From positions 6,990,178-7,054,177 of the forward strand of contig CM037874.1 in NCBI GenBank assembly GCA_021292105.1: a stretch of DNA of 64,000 nucleotides, given 5' to 3'. The notes under the pieces were generated by a model. The model saw only the letters and a list, made by a program, of their open reading frames with translations, did no database searches and was not told the DNA's origin. Below, piece by piece: positions 13,901 through 28,900 of this stretch; position 1 is the stretch's first letter; the number at the start of each line of letters is the position of its first letter. Both the position numbers and the translations under genes were made by a program. The stretch is from Anadara kagoshimensis. Its lineage: Eukaryota > Mollusca > Bivalvia > Arcoida > Arcidae.

Positions 13901-16900
13901 ATCACAATTAACATGAAAATTGGTAAAAGAAAAAAAAATAATTGTTTTAAAATAAAACTCTGAATCTCAATCGAGATAATCATAAAGAATTTTTTTGTAA
14001 CATTTACTATACAAAATCATCAAATATAAGCCTGTATTGGTTCACTATTGAAATTAATACCACAATCTAGCTTACTATATGATGTATGTTATTTTCTTTA
14101 GGAAGATTCCCATGTAAGCTTATAAGAACATCTGTATCTATCGTTATACAGGTATAAAAAAGTTTTTTTATGTCAAACTCATCAAATAGAATGTGTTTGT
14201 TCTATTTGGAATACCTGTAGACCATAAAATTACCATTAGCTACACAGAGAAGGATGATAATGAATGATTTATTAGGAAGACAAGTAGTTTACTCATTTAA
14301 AATGACACTAGAATCTGTACAGTAAAGAGACTCTTCCTAGTTATGGTATAGTGTGTCAAGTTTAACCTGGCCTTTTGACTTTTAATATCAATTTTAGATT
14401 GGGCTAATAGATTGTGTGATTTAGGTAAGACAATATGTTTCATTACCATAAACACCTGGTACCTTGTATTACTATTGGCTATCCTCTTTATATTGTCCTT
14501 AATTACACAATGAATATGCCTGTTTGACTATTCAAATCAAAGGTCAATCAGCCGGGTCAAACTTGAAACACTATACATCAAATAATCTCCGTTATAAAAT
14601 TATATACACAAAAATTATCTCTCTAAACAAAAGCTAAATCAATATTTTTTGTTTGGCAAGTGAATTCTCAAATTATTGATATCTTCTTGGTAATAATGAT
14701 GAATTTCTTATACCTTAAAATTACCCAGGTAAAATGTTTGACTTTAGAATATTTATGTGAATGGTAATACTTCAAAATCATAGTTTTATTTGAAAATGAT
14801 TGGGTTGCTAGATAAACTTTTTTGAGTGTCCAGTTGTATACACTTATACATATAGATAGATCAAATAGGGTTTATTTAGACAGTATACATGTACCACAAT
14901 ATGATGTTTGTACCCTATCATATATGTGTGGAATACTATTGTTTATTTTACAGTGCATGGTTAAAGAGTTATTAAACTTAAAAATTTTATGGCCATGTTA
15001 ATAAACCATAAACACTAAACACAGATGTTAAAGAAGTCAAAAACAATCACACCCATGTACCTCCTACCATCATCACCCCCTCTCCCCCAAGTTCCTACCA
15101 TCATCACCCCATCCACCCCCTCACACACCTACCATCATCACCCCCTCTCCCCCCCAAGTACCTTCCATCATCACCCCCTCTTCCCCCAAGTACATACCAT
15201 CATCACCCCCTCTCTCCCCAAAGTACCTACAATCATCACCCCCTCTCTCCCCCAAAGTACCTACCATCATCACCCCCTCTCTCCCCCAAAGTACCTACAA
15301 TCATCACCCCCTCTCTCCCCCCAAGTACCTTCCATCATCACCCCTCTCTCCCCCCCCCCCCCCAAAGTACCTACCATCATCACCCCATCCACCCCCTCAC
15401 ACACTTATCGTCATCAACCTCACACACACATCTACCTTAATCACCCCTTCCCATACACACACAAACACAGGCATATACCTACCATCATCACCCCCTCCCC
15501 CCCCCCCACACACACACAAGTACCTACCATCATTACCCCATGGCCATCCACCCCAACATATATCTACCATCATCCACCCCATCTTCAACAAATCATCATA
15601 CCCTTCCCCCAAAAACACATGCACCTAACATCATCAACCCCCTCCCAAACTAGTGACTATCTATACCACACCCTCCCACACCCACACACTCACAAACACA
15701 CGTGTCTGTTCACCACCCCTCCTCCAAACACATATACCTACCCTCATCACTCCCTTCAACGGACACCACATATCATCATCACCCCATTCCCTCATCCACA
15801 TACACCATATCACCCCCACCCCTACCATCAACACCCCCACCCATACACACACATGTACATACCATCATAACCCCCTCCACACACAACTGATTCCCAATTC
15901 CATAGTCTGTAGGTGATTTAATTTTCTTTTTATCAAATTGAGTAACATTCTTATTTAACAAATTGCATTCATAAAAAAATTCTCAATAACACAATATCAC
16001 CACGGAGGCAAAAAATAAATAAATGAACAATACCGGTAATTTAATTTTCTGAAAGATTCAATTCATATAAGTATGATACATCAAAATGTTCAATACATGT
16101 GTACTTTTACCCATATATCATTTTTTGCACTTAATTCTGAAATAAAATATTCATATATAATATACATGATAATCTATATGTTACAGTCTGTACGTAGTGT
16201 GATTAATTTATTTTTCATTTCACATGAGTGATTTTCTATTAAAGAAAGTACATTTAACGACTTCCAGTAGCTAATAAAGTGAACTGAAAAAAGAAACAAA
16301 TTGATTTCTTTTGAAATTTAAATTTTAAAATTGATATGCATAGCTGTACTTCTTGGTGTGTGTGAACAAGTCGTAGGTGTGTGAATTAACTTATACAGAA
16401 TTATATAACGACAGATGACCCCCTCACAAAGTTATCAATTCAGAAATAACCCCTACCCTAGTTAACAATAAACAACAATCATTAACTTGGAGTATTAAAT
16501 TAATATATTTCTTCAGGTATCAGATAAGCTTGCACAAGGTTGAGAGAAGTGGAGAAACAATGTTTTATATCCCAATCAAAATTCTTTCACTTATATTGAA
16601 GTGTTCTATGCAGTACTGGGATGATGGAAGAAATTAGAGTGTCGGGAAAAAAACCAACAAACTTAAGCAAGCAAACTGACAAAGTTTTTTCCACACAAAG
16701 ATTCTATTCAAAGTGGTGGGGTTGGCCATTGCTTTAAACCACTCAGCCACTTGGGTCCCCAAAGTTGGTATATGCGTAAATAAACTGTGTATGGATTTTT
16801 ATCCCATTAAATTAAGAAAAGTACCCCCCCCCCTTCCTAAGTATAACAATTATAACTTCACTTCTCCTCTAATAAACACACATGGAAATTTACCCCTTGA

Positions 16901-19900
16901 ATCTAGTCACACCCCTTTCCTTCCCACCACACAAATTCCACAATTAAGAAAATTGTGAACCTGTGAATTATAATGGGTGTTAAAAGAACATACAATACAC
17001 ACTCAGGTAACATGGACCTGTAAGGCTGATTTAAAACTTTAATAAACAGTCTTACAATTTTAATTGACTGAAAAACCAATTAAAGTTTATAATAAAGATT
17101 TAAACAGTAATATGTACATGTAATATGATTCCTGAACAGCTACTGGGCACATTGTATATATATATATTTAAGTATAGGCAAAATACATTGACCTGTCTGC
17201 TTGACCTTTCATTAAAAATATCCATATAGGAGGGTCCACCCTGTATATAGGTAGTGTAAGGATTTAAAATTACCGGCAATACATAAACAATGTAAATTTC
17301 CCATGAAGTAGACAAAATAAACACACATGTTCCCTACACATGTAATGGTCCATAATAAATATTTAAATTAAAGGTCAAGTGGACAGGTCAATGTTGTTTG
17401 CCTATGTAATACATTTGTTTTTTAGTTTTGTTTTTTTTTTGTATCTAGTAATATACCAGTAGGTAAGAATGTAAATACTAATCTTACTTTTGTAGGAGCA
17501 ACTAAGAATAAAAAACATAATTTTTAATTGGGTTCGTTGCTGTACCATGTGATACCCTCTAATATTTATTCCAAACACATATTTGCAATAGGAATGAAAT
17601 CACATGAGATGAGGTTTTCCCATGAAAACCATGTCATTCTGAGAATTTGTGACGTTAACATTTTCCAAAACGTTTCGCACAAACGTAAAGAGGTATTGAT
17701 CATGTGGTACAGTGGCGAACTCCATTAGAGTTTGCATATTTGGTTAGCCCAGTCTGCCAGATAGCAACCTGTAACTTTTCATAGTATTGGTACATATCTA
17801 GATAAAGCATTTAACAAGAAAAGTAAAACATTTTTACATTATTGCTGCAGTCAAAGTTCTTTCACTTATATCGAAGTGGTAAGTTCTAGGATGGCAAAGG
17901 AAACTGGAATACCCAGAAAAACCCCACCTACCTTAATTAGGCAATCAAACTGACTATCTTCTATCATCTTTCTAACATAGAATCTGCCCAATTGGGGTTT
18001 GACCTTTAAGGCAGTGAGAGGAATTGTGGTTCATAGATATATTGTTAAAAGAAACTCGGATAAAAACAATATTTTAACATTTCATGAGTACACAAACAAA
18101 AAGCTGCACATTAAGATGTTAACTCAGTAGCATATTTCATAAAAAATTAGTGGTTAAATATTGAATCAATGTTATTAAAAAACCAATAATTGATATATTA
18201 AAAAAATTATTTATCAGTGTTAAACCAATATCATAAAATATGCTGTATTACATGTCAATTAATGCTGAGGAAAAACTAACAAAATTTAGAAAAAAATATT
18301 AGTGTTAAAACATATCTGATCATAATCATTTGTGATTAAAATAACAAAAACAGCAAAAACAACCATACTAAAATTTGTAAAATTAGTATAATTTATTATT
18401 TAAAAAATTGTGATAATTAAATTAAAAAGTCAAACAGTGAATTTTATAAAGCCAAACTTAATTAAAATAAAAATCCTAACTGTTATTTTTTATAAAAAAA
18501 TGGTCAAAGTCTCATCTGAAATGGGTCATCCAAATATCCAACACAGGGCTTTTTCTACTCAAATGGGAATTTTAAATTGACTCATTTTGTAAAATTATAG
18601 ACATTTGAACACTAAATCTGGCTCTCATCAATAAGTTACACTAAGCTCTGAAAGGGAAAAGGACATAATTTAATTCCAGAAAACAGAAACCTGAAAAAAA
18701 GTCAAATTCTCATCAGTAGGTAACACTAAGCTCCAAGAAGGAAACGGACACAGTTTAATTCAAGAAAACCGAAACAGTGATAAAAAGTCAAACTGGATTG
18801 GATTTTTTCTCAATAAGGGACAAAATGCTTCATTTCTGCTTGGAAATGCCTCCAAATTTCAACAGTACTGGTAAATATAGGGAAGGAAAAACCCTGAAAC
18901 ATCTTCACAAAATCCAGAAAAATGATAATGATGACCTTTTCAGGGGAGACAAATTATGTTTTAATATTAATTATTCAGCAAAAATGTTAATTATTTTAAT
19001 GTATTTTAAATGGACAGTCTCAGATTCAAACTTACGGAAAATCCTCCTCAACATTAGTCGCTGGTTCACCTACATGTACTGGTAACCTAGGCGATATCAC
19101 CTTCTTTGTCGGGGGAATTTCACTGATTAAAGTTAAATATTATACATGCATCATATTATAATTGAAAACATGACATGAACATCTATTATTATACTGACAA
19201 ACCTGCTGATATTGTAATTGTTATATATGTGTAAATACAGTATATGCTATAAATAGAATTCTTCAGGATTACAGGTTCACTGGGGTGATTGTTATTTTTG
19301 AATAGCTGTAAATTGGCATGTCAAAATTGTAGTATAATAGCTATTGTATGTATTATAGACAATTTAGAGATGTACCTGGAATATACAGTGGCAGTTTCAC
19401 TTTGTAACAAAGTGATCAGCTTCAATTCAAGACAGGGTTGGTTTTTAAGTTATTGTTACATGAAAATAAAGTTTTGGGTCACAAGTTATTATGAAATAAG
19501 ATATGATCAGAAATTCCTTGGAAAAACAACACAGTAATACAACTTTTAAGTCTTTTTAAGATGGTAGAGAAAACCTGGGTACCCTGCAAAGAAACCTTTA
19601 GAAAGATAAAAGTAATATAACTCTTATAAAATGGTATAGAAAACCTAAGTATGTACCCAGAGAAAACCACAGACCTTCAAAAAGTTAACTGACCTTTGGC
19701 AAGCAAATGATAAAACTTTTTCACAAACTGATCTGCCTACATTGGATTTGAACCTAGTATCAACCTACAGTAGGCAATGAGAAGTGCTGTGATCAAACTT
19801 AAATTGACATTGGAATTGTTGATGCTGATATGTACACTATGCTCAAAGTATGATGTATAAGCACTTCCACATATGTGCAAAAAACATTTCAGTGACAATC

Positions 19901-22900
19901 AAAATCTTACTCATAACATATATGATCAATAACTAAGAGGAGTGATTGTATTTGTATGATAAGGGACTTATTTTGTCCTCAAAATACAGTGAAAATGAAA
20001 GTTTGAAATGTATATCAATTTGACTCGAGATTATCATGATTATATGGATCAAAATTACTAAGGTAACCATTTTTTTGACTGAAAACTACAATGACATCAC
20101 AACTGGCTTTGTTAAAATTATTACATAGATATTGTTATGTAGCTATAGATGCTGTAAAAAGTTAAACATAATTTTGATGTAAATAAACAATAAAAGTGAT
20201 TGTTAATGTGACAACAAGACTACTGTCAGAACACAGCATATCAGGGATTAGATTTTCAATTGTCAACTTGTTGAAACAAGTAAAAATCCTGGATTTTTCA
20301 ATCACAGTAATCGATATAAATACTCAAGTTACAATTGTCCTATACTACTACATTCAACAAAATATTATCCAAGTTGCTTAGAGTCAAAAATTTCAGGAGT
20401 GTTGAGTTTCCATCTACAAATGGCAAGTCAGACACAAGGACAAGTTGCTTTAAACATTTAAACTTTGCTAGGTTGCCTGCACATCTTATCCATAAAACAA
20501 TACTTGACAAAACAACTTTAACATTTTCATATTCAAACTACTGAGTTCATGCTGCTTCTAACATTGATGATGATAACTCTGGGATGATGTGAAAACAACT
20601 ACGGTATACTGTATTGCCTACAAATCACCTAAATCAAAGTGCTTATATATTCACGGCAAATTTAAACATACTGGCCCCAGTTTCATAACCATTTCTTAAC
20701 CAAGATTATCCTTAATTTAAACATGTTGGACTAATACTAAATATCTCTGATAAACTAAATAAAAATGTTTTAAGCTGGAAGTGATCTTCAAAATGACGCC
20801 CTAAATTTCAGAATATCTTAAAAATTAACCAAATTATTAAGATTTGAAATTTTGCCAGATTTAAGTAAAAGGGAAATCTTAGTTAAGGCATGGTTGTGAG
20901 ACCCGGACCTGACACAACTGATGATAAAAAAATCAAGGTAACAACCAAGATCAACAATCAAGATGGTCACTGTTGTCAAGGTAACCACTTACAAGATCAA
21001 AATGGTCACTGTTGTCAAGGTAACCATGTACAAGATCAAAATGGTCACTGTTGTCAAGGTAACCACTTACAAGATCAAGATGGTTACTGTTGTCAAGGTA
21101 ACCACTTACAAGATCAAGATGGTCACTGTTGTCAAGGTAACCACTTACAAGATCAAGATGGTTACTGTTGTCAAGGTAACCACTTACAAGATCAAGATAG
21201 TCACTGTTGTCAAGGTAACCACTTACAAGATCAAAATGGTCACTGTTGTCAAGGTAACCACTTACAAGATCAAGATGGTCACTGTTGTCAAGGTAACCAC
21301 TTACAAGATCAAGATAGTCACTGTTGTCAAGGTAACCACTTACAAGATCAAGATGGTCACTGTTGTCAAGGTAACCACTTACAAGATCATGATTGTCACT
21401 GTTCTTAAGGTAACCACCTATAAGATCAAGATGGTCACTGTTGTAAAAGTATGACCTCTAATGTTTAAATTTAAAAGTCAAACTAAAAATGATCAATTAA
21501 AAAGAATGTTGATAATTTAAATCAACCATGAAGATGATATTTAACCATTGAACTATCTAGAAATTGTGTTTATAGTACTATAACTTCTACTGTGGTGTAG
21601 AGCAAACTAATCATAATGTGCTTGCACCAGTTATTCAGTTTGCTTTGCACAGCAATGGAAGTTATAGCACTATAAACACCATTTCTAGACAGTTCAATGG
21701 TTAAAATTACATTTTTCAATTTTTGCAAATCTTATTTTGTTTTTTTAATTCTGTAATAACTTTAAAACACTGTTGTGTACAGCATGCATTTCCAAATGCT
21801 GAAACAGCAAATCAATGATGTCATTCGTTTAGGCATAATCAAGAGATGATTGATGTCACTTTAGCAATGGCAATTATATTCCTATAATTACCATTTGGTC
21901 TCAAACAGAGTTTAATACATTAAGACATCACAAATGTAAATATAAAAAAATTAGCATTGTAACCATATCTAATACAAATCAATTGATGTGATAACTAAAT
22001 TGTAGTAAAAGTATTACTGGTAAATATGAAAAAAATAAAGAATGAAAGATCAACAAAGTTGTAGTTAAGGATACATGTATATGTATTAAATATGTAAAAT
22101 AATGATTTGAATCATATAAGATTTAGAACGAATAAAATCAGATTGATTAATTATTACTTCAGTACTGCACCGAAAGTCCTTCATGTTACAGGATTTTCTG
22201 ATTGCTTTTTATCAAATCCATATATATTTAAAAAAAAAAAAAAAAAAAAATCTCAGATTTATTTTTGGACTGATTTTTACAATTTTTTTATTTCAGAAGC
22301 AGATTTTTTTTTTATAATAATTAGACATTTTTTTCTATTCTGTTTTTTTTCTTCAGAAAAATCATAAGTTGTAACAGTGCACAAGGACAATTTACTACCT
22401 GCTATAAAATTATGCTGAAATTGAAAATATACAATAACTTTTAAACAACGTTCAATTTTTAAAAAAATTATTTTTAGAAAAACAAATGCATAAAGAATTG
22501 AAAATTAGAAGAAAAAAATTATAATAACTCTTTGTCTAAAATTTAAATTAAAAAAACTCAGTCCATGAATATTTTTATTATAAAATGGAATGAACATAGA
22601 AATGGGAAGTTTCCACAACATGAAAGATTTCCGGCAGCATACTGTTACATTATTTTATTAGTGTATTGTGAATGTATGGAGATGTAATGTGCATGTGTTA
22701 AAGAAAATTGTTTTACATGGTATTTATATTTGTTACAGAACACAGGGGGCGGGATTCAGTTAGAGATGAATAAAATGACTAGTTTTTATTGGTTGAAAAC
22801 AGTGTCTGCACTTACGATAAAATTTCATCAACTATTTCATCTGCAATGCTGTGAAACAAAAACATACAAATGTATATTTTTAACTTTGACTTTTTTGGTT

Positions 22901-25900
22901 TCAAGAAAATTGTAATACAATACTGTCCATAAAACAGTGTATTCAAATCTATGCTTCATAATTTAATGCTACACTTCAAGTTGAAGTCCTTCAAATTAGT
23001 CCTCTTATTTCAAATTCAGCATTATTATATGGGGTGCCTGTTGCATAGTTCCCTCAATTTTTGAAACTTGAGGACATGTGTCCCTTAACTATACAAACTT
23101 GAAGGACAAATAATGATTTTGGAGGTCAAATTCACAAAAGTTACTCATTATGTCATCTTCACTCGTTTTAACCATTTCCATAACTTCTAAGCCAATAACT
23201 TCTGACACCATGGTTTTGTTCAAGATCAGAAAGACTGGCATCACTTTCATCATTTGATTTTTCAGTTAGAACTGTCATTGCTGTCATATACTTATCACTG
23301 GTCTTATGTTAGTGTTGTTTCAGAAAAATGTCCAAGATGACAGTACAATAAACGGACTGGAGAATAATATTTTCTGACCTCCTGTTCCATTAAGGTTGCA
23401 CCATCTCAGGCATTTAAAGAGGGTAAATTTTATGGGACATTTATCAACAAAATGCATCAAAACACAGGTTTTTATGTGCCAGGGAAAAATCCTGACCATT
23501 TAAAGGATATAAGGAGTGAGATTCATATTGGAAACATATGTGCTGTAAATTATATAGGTTATTAAAACCATATAAAAGTGTATGGGGACCAATTTGAAAG
23601 TGTATGGAAGCCATATGGAAAACTTATTGAAATGTTTTGAAACCATGTGGAAACTTTTTTTGGTTTCAATTCAAGAAAACTTACTCAATTTAAAAAATTA
23701 TGGACTTTCAATTATCTGGAGATCAAATGGAATATTTTATATGTTTTTTGTATGAGTTGATCACCATAAGTTTTCAATAAACATTTTCAGTTGAAAATAA
23801 ATTTTCTCATACTTATCATTTACAAACTTACCTATCAGCACTATTCCTTCTGAGACGACCAATAAGGTTTGCATCAAATGTTCTTTGAAGATAATCTTGA
23901 TCATCAAATTCAGAGTCTTGGTGTGGAGTTGTGGGTCTTGATGATGACTCTCTGGCATGTATCTGCATTTGTGACACAATATTGCAAAATTTTGGTGTTC
24001 TTCCCCTAAATAACTGCAAATGTATGAAATGAAATCTTATAAATAGACATGCAAAGTTATCCTATATTCAAGCAAACAGCATATTCAAATTTGGGTGGAT
24101 TACTTCTAGCTGCTAGACTACAATGCCTTATGAAACCATCAATGTTCAGCAGCTAGACTACAATGCCTTATGAAACCATCAATGTTCAGCAGCTAGACTA
24201 CAATGCCTTATGAAACCATCAATGTTCAGCAGCTAGACTACAATGCCTTATGAAACCATCAATGTTCAGCAGCTAGACTACAATGCCTTATGAAACCATC
24301 AATGTTCAGCAGCTAGACTACAATGCCTTATGAAACCGTCAATGTTCAGCAGCTAGACTACAATGCCTTATGAAACCATCAATGTTCAGAAAGTTAACTG
24401 GCAACCTATGTTAATTAAACTCTTTACAAAATATATTCTATGTATTAGGACTTTGACATTGGGACGTTCAACCATTTACCTTATTTTGTAATTATACCCT
24501 GTGTGCATACAAGGTTAAATGTTATAATCCATGTTAATATGATCTTTATCTTTGTGTTACATGTGTCTTGTTTCTCATTTTTATCTTAAGGTCTGTTCTT
24601 GGATGCATGAGGTATTGCAAAAAATATGTTTTTGTTGATTCATTTTCTTGGCTACTTTGGTTACTGTTAAGTACAAATATTTGTTTTTTTCTTGTTCTTG
24701 ATTGTTTTGGTTATTGCTTAATGTTATTGATCTGAGATCTCTAAAATCAAATATAATTATGACCTTTTAATCATGGACAGGAGATTAGGGATCATCTATC
24801 AAGAGTTGAAACCAACAACCCCTGACTGCAGAAGCCAGTGATATAATACTTTTTGTCTTGAAGTATACATAAACAATAGAAATTTTCTTTTGTAAAAGCG
24901 TACCAAGTTTACATTCACCATTTTATTTGCCATTTTTATATTATCACTAAAAGTACTTACAAATTCAATATAAGTGATTTATGGCATTTTAAAACAATGA
25001 TAGGTAACCATTGATATAAATATTTATATAGATATTGCTTAATTGAGGTTTATTTATGGCGTTTATATCATGTCACACAGGACACAATATCAAAGTTAAT
25101 AAATTAAGGTCAAGTTGTGCATAAAGTCAAGTATCAGATCCAAGTTATGTCTGTCCCTAATTCTATAGGTCAGACTCATCAAGCTGGTGGTCAAAATTAA
25201 GACCTGAAGTGACAGGGAGTACTAGATCTTCTTCCCCTCTTGAATGGGATATCAGTCCATCACAAACATCAACTCCATGTAAAATTAGTACCCTTTATCA
25301 AATGGTGACTGACACAATGTGACAATGTCTTGCTTAACCAAAAGACATGTCAGACACTCGGAGTAGTGCTCAAACTTGTGAGCCTTGAAGTATGAATTCA
25401 ATTGGCAATCTTAACCACTTGGCTTCAAGTGTCTTCATTATCTATCAATCTATTATGTGGTTTTAACCCACTGTTTTAACCAAATTACTTACATAATTTG
25501 CTCTCGGTAAAGGTTTTCCATCTCCTCTCTGTAAAATAAAAAAATGTGTTAATTTGTAAAATGAAGCATGAAAAAATTCAATCCACAGAATCAATTTTAA
25601 TCTGCAATGCATGTGCAACAGGAAAGAGAAACATGCAGGGTCGGACCGGGGATCGAACCCGGGACCTCCCGCACTATAGGCGAGTGCTCTACCACTGAGC
25701 TACCCAGACCGCTACACATCTTTATGATTTCTGCTCTTACTGCCTAGGTTTCAATCCCATTCTAGTGTAAGAAAGTTTTCAAATCTTTTGAAGTTTTTCT
25801 CTGACATTCCAGTTTCCCCCACCATCTCTGAATGGACTGCCTCTACCAGATAAACAAATATTCTTAACTGGGGCGTAAAAACCACTGTATGTGTAAGACG

Positions 25901-28900
25901 ACTTTGTAGTTGTAGTCTTTTGGTTAATTTTCACAATGGAAGCAAGTAGTGAAAAATGTATAGTGTGAAAAAGTCATCGTGACAGAATAGGTGGCAGCCA
26001 CTCTGATTGTCCAGCAGTTTTCTAATGAACCAATAGCTAAAGAGTACAGAGCCAGTTAGACAAAGTGCTTACAAACAACATGAACAAACCGTCAAGCTTG
26101 TAAAAAATACACAGGAACGGAATTTGATATTTTATTATGAACTAGGAAAATATGTAAAGTATGGGGCGCCGTTCTACTATTTATTCACTATTTATTGATA
26201 TCCATAAATCATCGATTTATGGATATCAAAAAATATTTGCAATATTCTTGAAAATAACGAATTCTCCCCATTATGGCGCTGCGGAGAGGGAGAAATTATT
26301 TAAGTTTTCTGATTTATTGATATCCATAAATCGATTTATTGATATCACTAATTCGTCCTTATTTTTGGATATCAATAAATCGAATTAGTGATATCCATAA
26401 TTCTATTTATTGATATCAATAAATGAACTAGTGATATCAATAAATTGAATTAGTGATATCCATAAATGCAAATGAATTATTGATATCCATAAATCGAATT
26501 ATAGATATCACTAATTCGATTTATTGATATCCAAAAATCGAATTATAGACGACTTCAGTCATGTATACTTTATCTACCTTTTTCAATTCGCTCTTCAGAG
26601 GTCAAAGGTCAAAGGGGAAAAACCCGGGTAAAACGAAACAGGAAATAGCGGTGTCGAATGTAAACACAACTGTCATCTTTAGACAACAGTGGGTATATTG
26701 TCTAAATTTTCGATTTTATTAATTTTTTAATTTTTTTGCGCATATATTTATTTTTGCTACATATCTTACAATGGATCCTGGTGATCAAACTATAACTTTC
26801 AATGAATTTTTGACGTGGAAAGTGGAATCGTTAAGATTTTTTCTAACCGAAAGGGGTCTAACCAAAGACGGCACTAAACAAGAACTGGCTGCACTCTGCT
26901 TTGCCGCTCATTCCATGAATATGCCAGTGGTACCCTCCTTTAGTCAGATTCTGGAGCAGAATAAACACGATTACAATAACTTGCTTAACGTTGATGGTGT
27001 TATTATCCCTGATCCACGTAGCATATTTGACAATTGGCTTGATGAAAAAATAGGTGTGAGACGTTGGCCTCCAATTTATTTGTCGGACATTATCAATTAC
27101 ATGATGATAAATACAGATTCCCAGGGAAATATACAATCAAGGTTAAATGATTATAAAATAGGAAAAGCCTATGAGTATTATAGAGCTGGATATTTAGGAC
27201 AAGTATACTATCATGATGTTCAAGGAAGAGCTGATTTGTGCATTTTAATGTCTACATGCATTCCATCCCTGAAAGTGAAGGAAGACCCCCATCAAGTATG
27301 GGTAGTTTGCAACAAAGAGGGAGTTATAAAGTCAGCATATTGCACTTGTACAGCAGGGTAAGTTCAGATTTATTCTATAACTATTGACTAAAACATTAGC
27401 ACTAGGCCAAATATATAATAATATATAAACATGACTGTAGTTACTATATGTCAATATCATTGGAATTTTAAAAGATAATTTCAATATATATTACTCAAAC
27501 TTTAGTCAGTATATTTATGAAAACAATTGTTATTTAGCTCTGATTACAGTGATTACAGTTTTTCACCATCAATATAATGGAATTTGTTTTTTTTTTTTTT
27601 TTTGCTTTTGTTAAAATTTGAATGTATACATTACTAACATTAACCCAATTACCAACTCTACTAGTATGGATTGGCTAATTCAAAATAATATTTGACGGTG
27701 AAAAACTGTTACAAGTACAATATGATGACTTTATTTATTGTTTGGATTCCTGTGTAGTACTTGCACTTTTTGTCATCCTTCAACACTGTGCTAACTACAA
27801 ATTCTTTTTTATTTTTAATTTCATATTTCTTTTTATAAAAATCAACCTGCTCTGTCAAATCTTTAATTTTATTTTGTAATCTTTTTATTTCATTTGATTT
27901 ATTGACACATGGTTCACATTTTGGAATACATGTATAATCATGATCTCTTTTTACATGATAGTTATCAACATGATCAGACTGCTCACATATATTTTCTTTA
28001 TTTACATTTAAGTTATATGATTGCAGTGAAGTGCTCTCTTCAAATTTTGTTTTCTTTCTGGGTATTTGGTCTGACGACTTAAATCCAGAGGTTTTTTTCC
28101 CTATCAGTTTTAAAATGGTATGCAGATAAGATACGCATAGTGTATATTGATGTACACTCCTGTGTTTGAAATTTCAAAAATATAAGAAATATTCGTGAAA
28201 GCAACATTAAGCATAACAAATAGTGTGTTGTATTTAGCAGGTCTTATTCTCATCCTACTGATTTATTCAACTCCCGATTTTGGACAGACACCAGATGAAC
28301 TGGTGTCAAGTGGTGTGGTTTGTGTACTTGTGTAGGGCCCTAACAATCCCAATTACTGTACTTTATAATAAGGATACAAAGAATCTTTACACTGTGTTTG
28401 TTGAAAAATCCATAATATAGTTTAAGTATCCTACTATATGTAATTTTGTTTACTTATATTAAGCGATGTCATTCTTGCTGTTGGCATATGCAATATTTCT
28501 AAAGGGCCTTTATCAGACTGATGGGTTTCATTCTCAATTGGGGTTTTATTATAATTATTTGTATTCTCATTATTTTCTTAATAAATTTCTTAATTTGTGT
28601 CGCTAGCAAAACAGAAGGTGCTTACTGTTCCTTAGAACCTGGTCTCGCCTCCATTAACTTGGGGTTTGTGCGTTTTTGATAATGCGTCCGTTATTTTTCA
28701 GTTCTTGTTGATCAATGGATAGGTACTTTTGTGTTTGTTTAAGTAAGATCAGTTTGCACATTATATGCAGTATCCCTATTTGTACAAGTTTCTACTCCCA
28801 GGCCCTGGTTTTACAATCATTCCTTAGCTAAGATTTTCTTGCAAAATTTCAGATCTTTATAATTATGTTAATTTTCAAGATATTGAGAAATTTAAGGTGT

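Noticed and set aside
15025..15870. 281-codon Pro/His/Thr-rich ORF
   Set aside because: Produced by C/A-rich minisatellite lacking G and so lacking most stop codons; overlapping frames on both strands are open too.
20890..21408. Cys-rich 13-residue repeat protein
   Set aside because: A 39-bp minisatellite keeps two frames open at once; nothing supports translation.
24111..24390. CRISPR-like array (regular 40-bp repeats)
   Set aside because: No spacers; whole units repeat in tandem, and the genome is eukaryotic.
25639..25710. Functional tRNA gene on the minus strand
   Set aside because: Cloverleaf and A/B boxes are present, but it is embedded in a repeated LTR unit, has an acceptor mismatch and an odd anticodon (ATA).
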